Origin: Spisula solida
Lineage: Eukaryota; Mollusca; Bivalvia; Venerida; Mactridae
Assembly: GCA_947247005.1 (NCBI GenBank)
Contig: OX365944.1
Location: 59,626,096-59,690,095, forward strand
Direction: 5' to 3'
DNA: 64,000 nucleotides
Below the pieces are notes generated by a model. The model was not told where the DNA came from and searched no databases. It saw only the letters and a list, made by a program, of their open reading frames with translations. The translations under genes and the position numbers were made by a program. Positions 49,025 to 61,600 of this stretch are shown here, one piece after another (the stretch's first letter is position 1; each line of letters starts with the position of its first letter).

Positions 49025-49230
49025 CTTCCCAACACAGCCTCTCTTTGAAAACTACTTCCGTGTTGGTTCCCAGCTTATAATACATAACGATAAAGTCCGA
49101 AGTAATCGACACAGAGGTACTTGGCAACGGCGTAAGCGCGTCACGTTGCTACGATCGAATATCAATCAAACTGAAACTAGATTTTACATTCAATGAAGCG
49201 AGAAATAGATAATCCAACAGACAATAAATA
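49025..49230. promoter_or_regulatory. Bidirectional promoter between DYDC-like and SPMIP2-like genes
   Basis: The minus-strand gene's UTR donor (AAG|GTAAAC) is at 49025/49024 and the plus-strand ATG is at 49231. Within the gap, GTACTTGGCAAC (49117-49128) carries a perfect GGCAAC half of the RFX X-box, and GTTGCT follows 15 bp later. The left half (GTACTT) is a poor match to GTNRCC. RFX sites drive ciliary genes in animals; use here is inferred. Confidence 0.55.
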
Positions 49231-52200
49231 ATGGGGACGGATTATAACAATGAAACAACGCCGATGTATATAGGGATGTCACAGGAACCGTGTCATCCAA
49301 CTAATATCTTGTGGACTGATAATCCATGGAATGGACGAGTACTTTATACTGGTAAGAACTTTGCTTTATATGCTATGTTCTTACACTTGACATATCTATA
49401 GGATCTACTATGTAGTAGGCCTCGCTACTATTTATACTCCAACAAATTATTGCATAGTACAAACATAATATGTTACAGATTAAATGATTTTACCGAGGTG
49501 TCAATAATGGATTTTAATTGAATCTAAATTGCACCACGTAAACTCGTGAATTAATTAACTATCTTATCTAGATTTTTTATCATTTGTTAAAGCACTATTG
49601 AATAGAGATATACTTTATACCGAATCCCTGCTTACGTAAAGAAATAAATCTACAGAAATAGATCGAGAGTAAATTAATATCGAGGTATGCTATTGACAAA
49701 TGCAGATCTCTTGCAAAAGTGAATCTTGATCTTATTCTACATGTAGATCTATACACGTGCCCTGGTACCTCATTATGTATTATAACAATATTGATTAAAA
49801 AGTTAACAACCAATTGAATGCATTCAATGTGAAACTGTAGACTATCTACTAATGAACACAACCAATCAAAGAAAAGTAGAAAAACGTGATCAATAAGACC
49901 AGACAGAACTCGGCATATCGATTCTACAGATTATTTAGATTGTGTGTTGAATAATTGACTCAAACGTTTTCTTGTGTAGGCTTATCATTATTAACTGAGA
50001 CACCACGCTAGCTGTATGCCCTATCATTCTAATTCAATGAAATACAAAACTTCATAATGAATTGTTGTACTACATAATTCACAGCTCTAGAGGAATCAGA
50101 GAATGGAATCAAGCAACAAATCTACTCAGTAAAACTAACATAGGAATCTAAAGTACTGGTAGATCTAAAGTCTAGATATACAGTTTTTCTCTATCATTCT
50201 TCTTTCAGTTGCATTCCTAATGAAGTTTGTGCTGTGTATATTATACAAGGAGCTATAGGCTTATGCTAAATTGATTTGCTTTATACATTATTATATTTAT
50301 TATTATTATTACATGATTACACAATGGAATATAACAGGATTAGTATTAAGTATCCATAAAGTATATAAAACCTCATAGGATATTTCATTGAATTAAATCA
50401 CACACAGTAAAGAAATACAGTTCAATTCCATCTGAAGGCCACCGTAACTTTATGAATAACACTACCTTCAGTTAAGAGCATAAAGTTCCAAGTCCATTTA
50501 ATGCCTTACTCTTTAATCGACCTCAATATTAAGACCAACTGTATTGGCATACGAGTTTTTACGAGTCCTAAGGGTAGTTTTATTATTGAGTTTTACAACA
50601 GTCTGGATTATTTTCCTATTATAAAAATGCGTATAAGGAATGATGACTGAGCTTCAAGTATTTAATGTCCAATAATCCCGGTGAAGTAGGCCTCTACTTA
50701 ATGATCACATCGACACATGCCTACTTATACTCGTTGTCTAGACAAACACTCATGTACATTGTAGTTCAGTATAATGCTGTTTTCTTGTACATTGTAGTTC
50801 AGTATAATGCTGTTTTCTTGTACATTGTAGTTCAGTATAATGCTGTTTTCTTTTCGTTTTCTATGCTTGGATTTTTTCTTGAATTCTTTCTAACTAGATA
50901 ATCGATTCGAAACTCATTATTAAACAATTCAAGCACAAATGCTCGAGGGCCGGGAGTTTTATAAAAAATGTGCCAATTCCTTTGCATTTCTTTTATAAAC
51001 GTAGAATTAGTGACGAACGTAGATCTAGTACAAATGTTTAAATCGCTATTATTAAAATGCTTTCATTAAAAAGTATGTAGACTACTTGGCATTCATTGAA
51101 ATATTAGATATTTAGCTTAGTGTAGGCATTTAATTCGATCTGAATGTAAACCCATTCAGTGGGAAAATGATTTGAAGTGTACTTCAATTGAACATTTATC
51201 TCTACTCATTGTATAGCCAAGTCAAATGTTCTTTTTAACCGCGATAAATACATAGATATGATTAAATATTGAAAAGGTTGGACTAGCTTGGTTACCTGGT
51301 GATGAAACCTTGTAAGCACATGTTCACGATGTGTTAAATCATTGTTTTATATACGTGCTTTCAGTAGAATTAGCGATAAAATCTTTAAATTCTATGAGAT
51401 TTATATCTTAAATTGGCTTTATGTCTCCCGATTTTCAGCATTAAACTCGAAATGTATTCATACTTAGCTAAGTCAAAATAACAATGAAAATAAGTGCCTT
51501 TGTCAAATGTGTTATTCTTATTAAATTAAGCTGTATAATGTGGGAGAAAAGACATACAGTTTAATCATAAATATAAATACACTCGGTACATTTGAATTAT
51601 CTTACCGATTTGTCAAAAATTCATTTACATTTGTATTTACCTTTTACATGAATGGTGCTTTGAGCAGATAGGAACGAAAAACGGCTTACCTACACCCAAA
51701 CAATATGATTAATATTTATAGATTTGTCCACAAGAACCTGATATTCTCATATATGGTACAAAACACTATTTAACACCCCGTTACTGACCAGCATTTGAAG
51801 AAATATATGTGCTCTTTAAGCGCTAGCCAGTAAAGGGGTATTGCATATTATTTCGAACCATCATAGGAAAATAGCATGGTCTAGTGAATTAACGTGTGGT
51901 GTTTATTCCAATTTATACGAATAAAATGAATAAATAGTAAGCGAATTACTGCAATCAGTATTATTATGTGTAGCATATCAAGTTGTATAATATATTGTAT
52001 TGAGCACCGACCGGATATGCATTATTACGTTTATAGTTGTCATTAGCTTGAATTCGTGTCTAAATAAGTCACATTCAGCTTCTTTGAGCATCTGTTTAAA
52101 TCGCGAATACCCCATTACACCGGATTCGAATCCATTCCTACGGCGACCTAGAATGTCGTGATGCGTGACGAGGTGGTCCCCGAAACAACGAAATTAGGAA

Positions 52201-54964
52201 CATGTAGGGCACCTTTGGGACGTAGTACAGACGTGGTAGACGCTGCGGAAACGCGGAGAAATGGATTGGAGACCTTCCTTATCACGTTTATGGGTTTCTT
52301 ACCACGGTACTAACGCGTCTGCGGTATGCTTACTGTACTATTAGGACTGGATTCATTCAGGTTTGTCCGTGACACTACGACGTTCTTGACGGTGTTTCCT
52401 ACGGGGTAGGAAATTCCGACATGTACTACCGACTATGATGTTTTATCACATTTGCACTGCGTCCCCGCGCATTTATTACTTGTGACCACGACTTTCGTTG
52501 GCAATTAGAGCTTTGTAAATCAATGCTTGTATTTTAATAAATCTTTATCAGTATTTTTATCTACGTAATAAATACTACATGGTGAACCCCTGTGTTGTAT
52601 TCGGCATCACGTTGCCTATAAATTAAATACGTTAAAAGCTTAAAAAAAACCCGCGACGGTCTAGAGTAAAACTGCGAAACTCTGTAACCTCAACGAGGGG
52701 GCCTAGGGGAAGCCTAAACTATTAATTCCGGGACTGCAGGATTGTAATTTGAAATTAAAAATGTAGTATTAAAGAGGCCCTTTTAAAAAAATAATATAGA
52801 CAAAGTCACGTTCATCAAAATTCAGATTCGTTCACATACGAGTAGATACATATTCCATTATGAGTTAGTCAAGTTAGCACGGTTATTAAGCTGAAACACT
52901 ACATGCAATAGGCCGTTAAAAACAAACACCAGCGCCAAGAAAATATTTCTGCAGTACTGGTACAAAAGAATATTGCTTTCGTAGAATGGCGCTACATCTT
53001 TGTTGGTGTACCTTTTCAGGTCCGGACGGTATTTGTGACCATCGAGTTACAGTAGAGCCAGAACACAGGTATGTTGGTATTGGTACCATGTCTGAGGAGG
53101 GAACCAGTGAGACGGACTATTTATGGAGAGCAGCACCTAGCACACCATTCCCTAGACCAAAGACCAGCAAGGTTGGAGAGATTGGCTGGTCGGTACCTCA
53201 GAAACAAGACTGGGCATATGCCAATACAGCCAGACAAATCATGGTAAGTGTACATATGTTCCTCCTTAAGCAAGGATGGGCGTGGACGTCAGTTTGATCA
53301 GGTTTTCAAGTCGATATCTTGCTGGTTTTTAAGTGTACAACTCTTATAATTGTGTCTCACACTCGAACTATTTACTATACACTTTAGGGGCACTTATTAC
53401 TGTGCAGTTGTCAATCCCTATAATGTTTTGTTTGTTAATATTTTGGAACGAATTGTTGTATTGTCAAGTGAACATACAACGTACGCAACTGGTGCAACCA
53501 TAAGATAACTGGACCACACAAGGTATAGCGTGAAAAGTCTTAAGTGGTTATAAGCACAATTTGAGATTGTTTTAGAAAGACCTGTTTATCTACTTCTTGG
53601 AATATTACCATAACTATGCATTGTCTGCTAGAATTCGTTTGTGTATGGTTTATATATTCCTGATGTTTTTTAGCTTGGGCATTTCCGTCAAGAAGTGGAG
53701 GACAGACATTCCCACAGATATCAAAATTCATGGTAAGTAGCCTCTAGGTCTACAAATAATAAATTGTCATAGAACCCAAGGTGTCTCGGTGTAGAGTAGT
53801 TTTCCTTGCGTTGTAATATTAAATGCATTCTCTAACAATCACCGTAAATGTACATAGCATTTATTAATCTGTAACGGCATGCGTAGTGTTTTGCGAAAGC
53901 GTAATAAAGCTTGTACTAGTATTGTCTTTAACAGATACATCTGAACGGATATAATCGTAACTTACCCAAGCAGCACAAGAAAAGCTCAAGTCCCGTGAAA
54001 TATCGTTAACATATTGGTACATGCCGTTGCTCTATGACGTAATTTCGGGACATTTTTAACCACTTATTAACTATGAATCGAAGGTGACTAATGCATGTAA
54101 TGTCTTGCCAGGTAATTGTAACATGTATTGACCAATGACCGTAACTGGTGCACTTTATAAAGTTGTGTATCATAAGTAGAATCGTAGATGGCACATGACG
54201 TCGCACCTTGGCAACACAGTTACATCTCTTTAAATTCACACTGTTGTTAATACGTACATGGTCTTGTTACAATGTCAGATATGTACCTGTACCTACTGTG
54301 TTGTTATATTCTAGGTATCCAGGTCCTAAGGATGTAGTACACCCAGACACAGACGCTGCCCGCATGATGAATGTGTATCAATCCCGCAGTCAAACAGCAC
54401 AACCAAGGAGCAGAGGATCACGACGTAAGTCACGTGACTATAGTCTACACCACTAACTCTAGGACAGGAAATGGTCAATATACATGTATAACATTATAGA
54501 AAACAATAATTGTATCATCTCTGAACACGTATAAACGCAGATTTATTGACATGGCCCGTTCATACTTTGCCTATGTAATATATAGACACAGTATAAACGG
54601 GACATGTCAATAAATCTGCGTGTTGTGGTTTTGTTTGAATTTTTTGGTTTAAACTTATTTTGACATAATGTGAACCACAGTTCTGTGTTCTGGTGCCAGT
54701 GAGAGTGCATTCAAAATCAATAATCACAAAGCAGCGCACATTACACTATACAAAATATATATTGGTTGATCGTTTGTAAAACATGTTTTCATTGGTTTAC
54801 AACTCATTTGTATAACTTAATATAAGCAACGTATTGCAGCGATTTGTAGCATTCACAGAACTTTGCTCATTACTAAAAACTTGTTTTCAGATGAAAGTAC
54901 GACGAGTGGAAGCTCCTCTGCAAAACCTGGACAGAGAACAGAAAGTTATTTATCTAAAGATTAA
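49231..54964 (+). CDS. SPMIP2/C4orf45-like sperm microtubule inner protein (probable)
   Basis: Five exons with consensus sites and consistent phases: 49231-49351, 53020-53243, 53674-53732, 54315-54424 and 54891-54964, encoding 195 residues. Notable segments are HPTNILWTDNPWNGRVLYTG, then GPDGICDHR, YVGIGTMSEEGTSETDYLW, RAAPSTPFPRPKTSKVGEIG, then FRQEVEDRHSHRYQNSWYPG. A Ser/Arg-rich tail ends in YLSKD. Short Pro- and Tyr/Trp-rich non-globular proteins with PF-RPK and VGEIGW-type motifs are typical of microtubule inner proteins. The GPD, Y-G-G-S--G-TD-YLWR-AP and HRYQNPW order recalls C4orf45/SPMIP2. That identity is from memory and moderate; the gene model is firm. No signal peptide or membrane segment. 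Intron 1 is 3.7 kb. Head to head with the DYDC-like gene. Confidence 0.75.
49352..53019. other. Intron 1 of the SPMIP2-like gene
   Basis: Mostly AT-rich with no recognised element. Exceptions are the 33-bp tandem repeat at 50.75 kb and a GC-richer stretch at about 52090-52470 that has many stops in the forward frames. Confidence 0.6.
50753..50851. repeat. 33-bp tandem triplication
   Basis: The unit starts TGTACATTGTAGTTCAGTAT; three essentially identical adjacent copies. Confidence 0.95.
53380..53510. mobile_element. Left end of a CACTWAGAGGCAC-family MITE in intron 2
   Basis: TA-CACTTTAGGGGCACTTATT then ACTGTGCAG matches the terminus at 10209. Similarity continues through GTTAATATTTTGGAACGAA and CATACAACGTACGCAACT. 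The right terminus was not found, so the end is approximate. Confidence 0.6.
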
Positions 54965-57030
54965 TTATAGTAAGTGCATTACAAGTTCATATACAGTCAA
55001 GCAAATTATAGCGGTCAACTACTTGAAGTCTCACTGCCTTGTATAGTCACTTCAGTCCCTACCAGACTTTTATCACGGTCTCACACATACTACACATGTA
55101 GTTAGTATATCACGCGTGGTATATGAAGTAGGGGAGACATGGATTTCGGGCTGGACAGATGCCCTGTCTGTCTGCAAGTCACAAAGTTTGTGCACACTTT
55201 TGATATGATTTCAATGAAACTTCTGTAAACACTTAATTCGCACCAAGCTTAGTTGTACAAATTGTCAGAAATGTTAAGTCAGATGATTTTTTGCAGAGTT
55301 AACCCCTGTTGTTGGAGACATGTATTTGTGTAAAAAAACCGTTGTAGTTTTGATTTCATATGAGAAAAAATATTCACCTAAAATTAATTATCCAAAACAA
55401 TAAGTTTATGTTGCACATTTGTGAGCAATTATCAAGCCATTCTGTTGTCACGCCATGTAATGCATGCTTCATATCTAACTATGATAGTAATTCAACTTTT
55501 CTTTCTGTTTCAGGAAACATGTATAAAACTACAGTTATAGAAGTGATCCTATCTTTATATTTTATCCTGCATACAAGTATTCCTTGGGCTGGTGCAATAC
55601 CCAATTTGCTTACTATAAACACTTTAAAAACCTTTGATGTATTACTCTTATAAGTGTTGTGTTAAATTTATAACAAGGTTATAGCTTTTTGTGTTGATTT
55701 TTTTTACGAAAAAGAAGTGTTTTATTTGTGACGAGAAACGATCGAAGATCACTTATTTTGATGTTGTGATTAGAATGTGCTTTATTGAGCGTAGATTTGC
55801 ATTTAAAATGCATTTTGATAATTTTATTTGTTTACATAAGTAGAATGTGAAGAATTCATGTGAGTCAAGAAGTCTTCATTTGCGGTTCTTGAAAGCATTC
55901 AATTATTTCTGTGTTAACTGTACAGGTCCACTAAAATGTCAAGATTATCTATAGGTAGAACAATTTCTAGTCAAAAGGTAAAATATAAGACCAAGTAATG
56001 CATTTAGACAGCATGCCTGGTGCTTTGTTCTGCATTTAAGCAATCTGTTCATCTGACAAGGGACTCTTAATAAGTTTGTATATGTTTTTAAGAGTCCTTG
56101 TCAATACCAAAACACATTAGCAAGATGAAGCATATTGGAAGTTTGAAATTAGTTTTTTATGAATTGATGAATAATTTTGAGTGGCAATGTCTGAAAAATT
56201 ATAAACCAACGTAAGCGTAAGCATAACAAACTTTTACTAAAATTACCAAACCTGCATGCAAAGTGTACTTAAGAAGTTTATAAACATACTGGATCATTTA
56301 ATCATTGTACCTGAAAAGCTGTATGCTGCCACAGCACTAAAAGTGCAAACATATCAAAGTGCTAGTGTGATCAACAATTATTGATTTTCAACATTATTAA
56401 ACGTCTTATTGCATAAACTGCCAATTGTACTATTTAACATGAGTATCAGTCAGTGACTACTACAACGAATGTTTATGTTATGTTTATCAGACAATGGATG
56501 TCAAACCAATGTTTAAATTGTTTGGTTTTCTGTCTTACCTGTCTATTTCAACCTATTGTTAAAATGTTAGTGCTCAAATTACTTAATACCAGAAATGTAT
56601 ATGTAATCTATTTGATAGCCCCTGTTAAGACCAGTATAGGAGTTCATGATTTTTACTGTGTATAACACTTGGAACCCCTGGTCATGTGGTCTACACATGT
56701 CATAGTTCGAATATAAACTGTGTCTGTGATACTGGTACTTACAGAAATTAACTTTTGTTTCTCCTTGAAAGAAGCATTTCCCCACGAATAAATATCAACA
56801 GTCATCATCAAAATGTGATGTCAGGAAGATTAAATGTTTTTATAGCAAATTCAAAATTGTACTGTAGATTTAACTTTTTAATTTCATGTGTACAGAACCA
56901 TTTTCAGATGAGATATGATTATGTTATAAGCACCAGACACACAGGCTAGGGTCCCATTATTATAAAGTGTTAGTAGAGTGTACTACAACATTTCTGGTAG
57001 TTGTATGACATTCAGCATACAAATCATGGA
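54965..57030. other. 3' flank of the SPMIP2-like gene
   Basis: No gene. An ATGTCTCC-family repeat lies at about 55127-55335 (GGGGAGACATGG to TTGGAGACATGTATTTG, with GACAGATGCCCTGTCTGTCTG inside). The nearest good plus-strand AATAAA I noted is at about 57593, so the 3' UTR may be long. Confidence 0.5.
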
Positions 57031-57500
57031 CTGCACGAAGGTCACTTGATGTCCTCTTGCATGAAGGTCATGTGATGTCCTCTTGCACGAGGGTCACATG
57101 ATGTCCTCTTGCATGAGGGTCACATGATGTCCCCTTGCATGTGGGTCACATGATGTCCTCTTGCATGTGAGTCACATGATGTCCTCTTGCATGAGAGTCA
57201 CATGATGTCCTCTTGCATGTGGGTCACACGATGTCCTCTTGCATGTGGGTCACACGATGTCCTCTTGCATGTGAGTCACATGATGTCCTCTTGCATGAGA
57301 GTCACACGATGTCCTCTTGCATGTGAGTCACACGATGTCCTCTTGCATGTGAGTCACATGATGTCCTCTTGCATGTGAGTCACACGATGTCCTCTTGCAT
57401 GTGAGTCACACGATGTCCTCTTGCATGTGAGTCACGTGATGTCCTCTTAGCCAACTCGGTCACATGATGTCCTCTTAGCAAACTCGGTCACATGCTGTCC
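57030..57500. repeat. 26-bp minisatellite, about 18 copies
   Basis: The unit is GATGTCCTCTTGCATGWGRG then TCACAT. For example GATGTCCTCTT is at 57074 and 57100. Variation is mostly CACATG versus CACACG. The last copies are diverged (TTAGCAAACTCGG). Confidence 0.95.
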
Positions 57501-58075
57501 CCTTAGTATTTATTACCAAATCAGTATTATGTGTTATATACATTGTAGTTACAATCATATTACAATCTTTGTTTTTATTATGCACTGTTTGAAATAAATA
57601 GTTATACATAAACACGTAACATGTTTCAATTTATTATTCATTTGGTAAAAGATGTTTCAAGTGGTAAATCTATTTTAACCAGTGTATTCAAATCTTCATT
57701 AAGTGCAAACCTATGTGCAAGTACCACCTTCAGCTACAGTATTTGTCACTGACTCCCGAGATACTATCATTCAGGCCTCAATCTATCAAAACAACTCAAA
57801 TAGAAATCTTAGCTCAAATATAGATTGTAATCAAATCAGAGTATAAAATTTGAAACAAATCTCAAGAAGTGCTTGAAATTTTGCTGCAATAAACTTCAAA
57901 AGTTTCTGAAAACCCTGGATCAAATATCTTTAAAAGCGACATGTACTTAGATTAGCATTGAAATAACAGACAATATTTTAACAGAGATTTAGCTCAGATT
58001 GAGAAGTGTCAAGAGATTTAGCCCTGAAACTAAGATACTGTTTTTGGATTGAAACAAAACATATAGAATAATTTT

Positions 58076-58366
58076 TTATGCCCCCGTATCGATAGATCGG
58101 GAGGCATATAGTGATTCACCTGTCCGTCCGTTCGTCCGTCAATCCGTTAGTCCGTCCTGGTTAACCCAAATTGACCGTTTCTTCTAGCATCATTATGGCT
58201 TGCTACAAAGCTTCCAAACTTGCATGGATGTTGTATATGAACACTCTTCACACACCTGTATCACCGGACCCCATTTTGACCTTCACCTTGACCTAATTTT
58301 GGACTTAGACTTATTTATGGAGAAGGCTTCCACAGGGGGCATAAGCGTTTATTGAACGCAGTCTTG
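58076..58366 (+). mobile_element. TTATGCCCCC-family element, copy 2
   Basis: TTATGCCCCC at 58076-58085, GGGGGCATAA at 58335-58344, and the conserved right end GCGTTTATTGAACGCAGTC. It aligns along its length with 3020-3302. Its right end supplies an AATAAA on the minus strand (58348-58353), about 320 bp past the stop of the minus-strand gene ending at 58670. Confidence 0.8.
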
Positions 58367-58669
58367 TTCATCATATACATTGTATTCAACATGGATTTCG
58401 GATTTTCAACATGTGTTATAATAGCCAGTAACAAGAGTTCACATACTATTCTGAGATCAGGACTAAACTGCTCCTGATTACCAACCATCCGGTAGAAATG
58501 CTACAAGTCTTTAAGACTACATCCTGTCAAGGAAATTTATAATAAGCACCAATGCATTACAAAATTTAACAATAATTTGAGTTCAAACAGTACTGACATT
58601 AATTAGACTATACACCTCAAAAGGTTGAACTTTAAAGTAAAACACATTAAAGCATTAATATCAGCAATG

Positions 58670-61600
58670 TCAACATATCTTCTCCTTCAGCCACGCCAGA
58701 TCTTCATCGGACAAAACATCTTCACACTTGGACACCATTAACTGAAATAACAGCAATGTGGTAACAGTAACCAGTTGATAGTTAACACAAGAACTATGGA
58801 AATTCCATGGAAACAAACATAACCCAAAACTTAAACTAGGTACCAGCAACTACATAACCCCAGGGTACTGTTCTATTGAAGCACTTACAGAAATCGTAAA
58901 CTTACGTTCAAATTTAAATTCTTAAATAATCTCTATAACATACATGTTGGGCACAGATATTGGTTTTATGTTTTTGTTGACTGAATAATAATTAAAATTG
59001 AACAACCAAAAATTACCACCATTTGTAGCTGTTAAAGAGTATTGAAGAATTTAAATTTGAACGTAAGTGCTTTGGTAGAACAGTACCCAGGAGTACAACT
59101 TTATAGGATGATAAATATTCCTGTAAACTTTCAAGACCATAGCTAAATGTCTCCGGAGATAGGAGCAACACAGATATATAGATGCATGCCTGCCAACCCA
59201 CTGAAATCTCCATCAATTACTTTTTATAGCATCATAAACAAATCAGCAAACTAGCATGCAGGAGCTATAATGAGCGCAGCAATAAATTCATACTAAATCA
59301 CATTATTCAATTTTAACCGACATAAGATTTAAAGGCAGCCAAGCAATAGATATTTGTGGTTCAAATTTCAATTTCATCAGGGTCAATTATTTAAAAGCAA
59401 AAAGTCAATGGTAAACAAACAAGTTTCATAACTTATTGGTTACCTTTTAATTAAGCAAACAAGTTTATATCTGCCATATTTATCATGTCTACACCATTAA
59501 GCACACTCAAATATCATTCTGTGTAAAACCTCATTCACATATATTTGTTCACATACACATTAAGCTAAACAAACACAATGTTAATTTGTACATAACATAC
59601 TTACTTAATAAGCAAATAATAAGCAAAAAATTGACTTAAAATCAATTAGAAATTGATCATTGTTATATTTTAGTAGATAATATTAGAACTAGAGCTGTCG
59701 CCATTCGGCAGACTAATATACCCCCGCCGGCAAAGGGCCATAATTCTGCCAACATTCATTGCAGCGCAAATTTCTTCACCCACATCTATATGTTAAGGTT
59801 GTTCATCTGTGAAAGTTTGAGCGAAATCCTGCCAAAACTGTAAGAGGAGTTGCGTCCACGGACAGACAGACAGACAGACTGACGGACAGGCAAGCTGAAT
59901 CCAGTATACCCCCTTACAACTCGTTGTGCGGGGGTATAATAACCCAAAGACATCATCAAGAATGATATACATTGTATTTATACAACCAGGGCGGGCTAGG
60001 GCTTACACTATTTATTGTATAATACATTCATGTCACCATTTGCTCAAACGGTAGATATGCCATTCGGCAGACTAATATACCCCTGCCGACAAAGGGCCAT
60101 AATTCTGCCAAAATTCATCGCAGCGCAAATTCCTTTCTTCATGCACAACTATATGTTGAGGTTGTTCATCTGTGAAAGTTTGAGCGAAATCCTGCCAAAA
60201 CTGTAGAAGGAGTTGCGTCCACAAGAATGCGTCGACAGACAGACGGACGGACGGACAAGCTGAATCCAGTATACCCCCCTTACAACTCGTTGTGCGGGGG
60301 TTAATAAGAGGTATAAACAGCATCATTTCCTAATTTCTTACTATCAATACTAGTGTATGAATGATACCTGCATAATTTCACTGCTCTGTCTCATTGCTAG
60401 GTCGTTGGTTAAGTCAACTTGTTTCAGCAATTGTAACACTTTGTCTACAGCTCCAGATACAGACTTCATCAAGTTACATCCCTTGTTGGTTTCCAGAAAC
60501 TACATGATAAAACGAAGTTTAAATTACAGATAGTACTATCAACTCTGTTCATGCAATGGTCATATTTAACTTCGTTCAACAGAAACATCAACTCACTATG
60601 TATGAATCAAACATTTTGAAACAGTTTCAGGAGCAGAACAGAGCACTGCATAGAACAAATGTCCTGTCTATAATGGAAACATGCTCATACTGATCATTTT
60701 AATATGTATATGCTCTGTATACCCCTACATGTGTTGCTACACAGTGTCAGACATATGATGAGCAGCCATACATACTTACAGGTGTTTAAAAAATTTGTGT
60801 CTTTTTAAATATATACAATATATTTTTAATTAATGAAATGATTATTAGTGGTTAACATCGAGTTTGAATATAAATAACCTATCAAGTAGAACTGGAAAGT
60901 TGTATTTAGTTCTCTATTACCCCTTGCAGCTGATGAATATACAAGTGAAGGGCAGTTAATTATCATAGATTAAATGTGCTATTACTATGAACAGATATAA
61001 CATTGTTAGTTTATTTGCTTTTATTTATCCTTGCCACTGGAAATGCATATGGGCGAGGCCCCCAGAAGAGGTTAGTCACTTTAGTTCTTGGGGGATAGTG
61101 AATGATACAGAAGATGCCCCAGTTCTAGAAGCATCCCTGGTTCTTTTACGTGCCGATGTAAAGCATCATACACGGGACCTCGCTTAACGTCTCGTCCAAA
61201 GACTACCTGTTAGTAATTTTAGTTATGTTAGGTGGGAAACACTGAAAAGCATTTCTGTTTTTGACCGTCTGGAGTAGGGAGTGAACCCACAACCTTCAGA
61301 TCAGCAGTCAATAGTCCTTACCACTAGACCACTTGTCCACCTATTACATTATTATACATTATTAGAGCTCACGGTATTACATTTATACACAACCTGAGAA
61401 TGAGTTGAAATATGTTGAAAATGATAATTCTTACTTACAAAAGAAAATAAATTGAAATGATGACTAAGAAGTGTTCCACCAAGTGCAAGATCTAAGCTCA
61501 CTTCAATCAAAGCTCTATTCCACGGCTGTGACAACAGTTCATCACCTTAATGTAGAAAGTAAATATAGTTGTGCATTCACACAATCTGAATCATAGAAGA

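Noticed and set aside
57187..57378. 63-residue frame
   Set aside because: Lies entirely within the 26-bp minisatellite.
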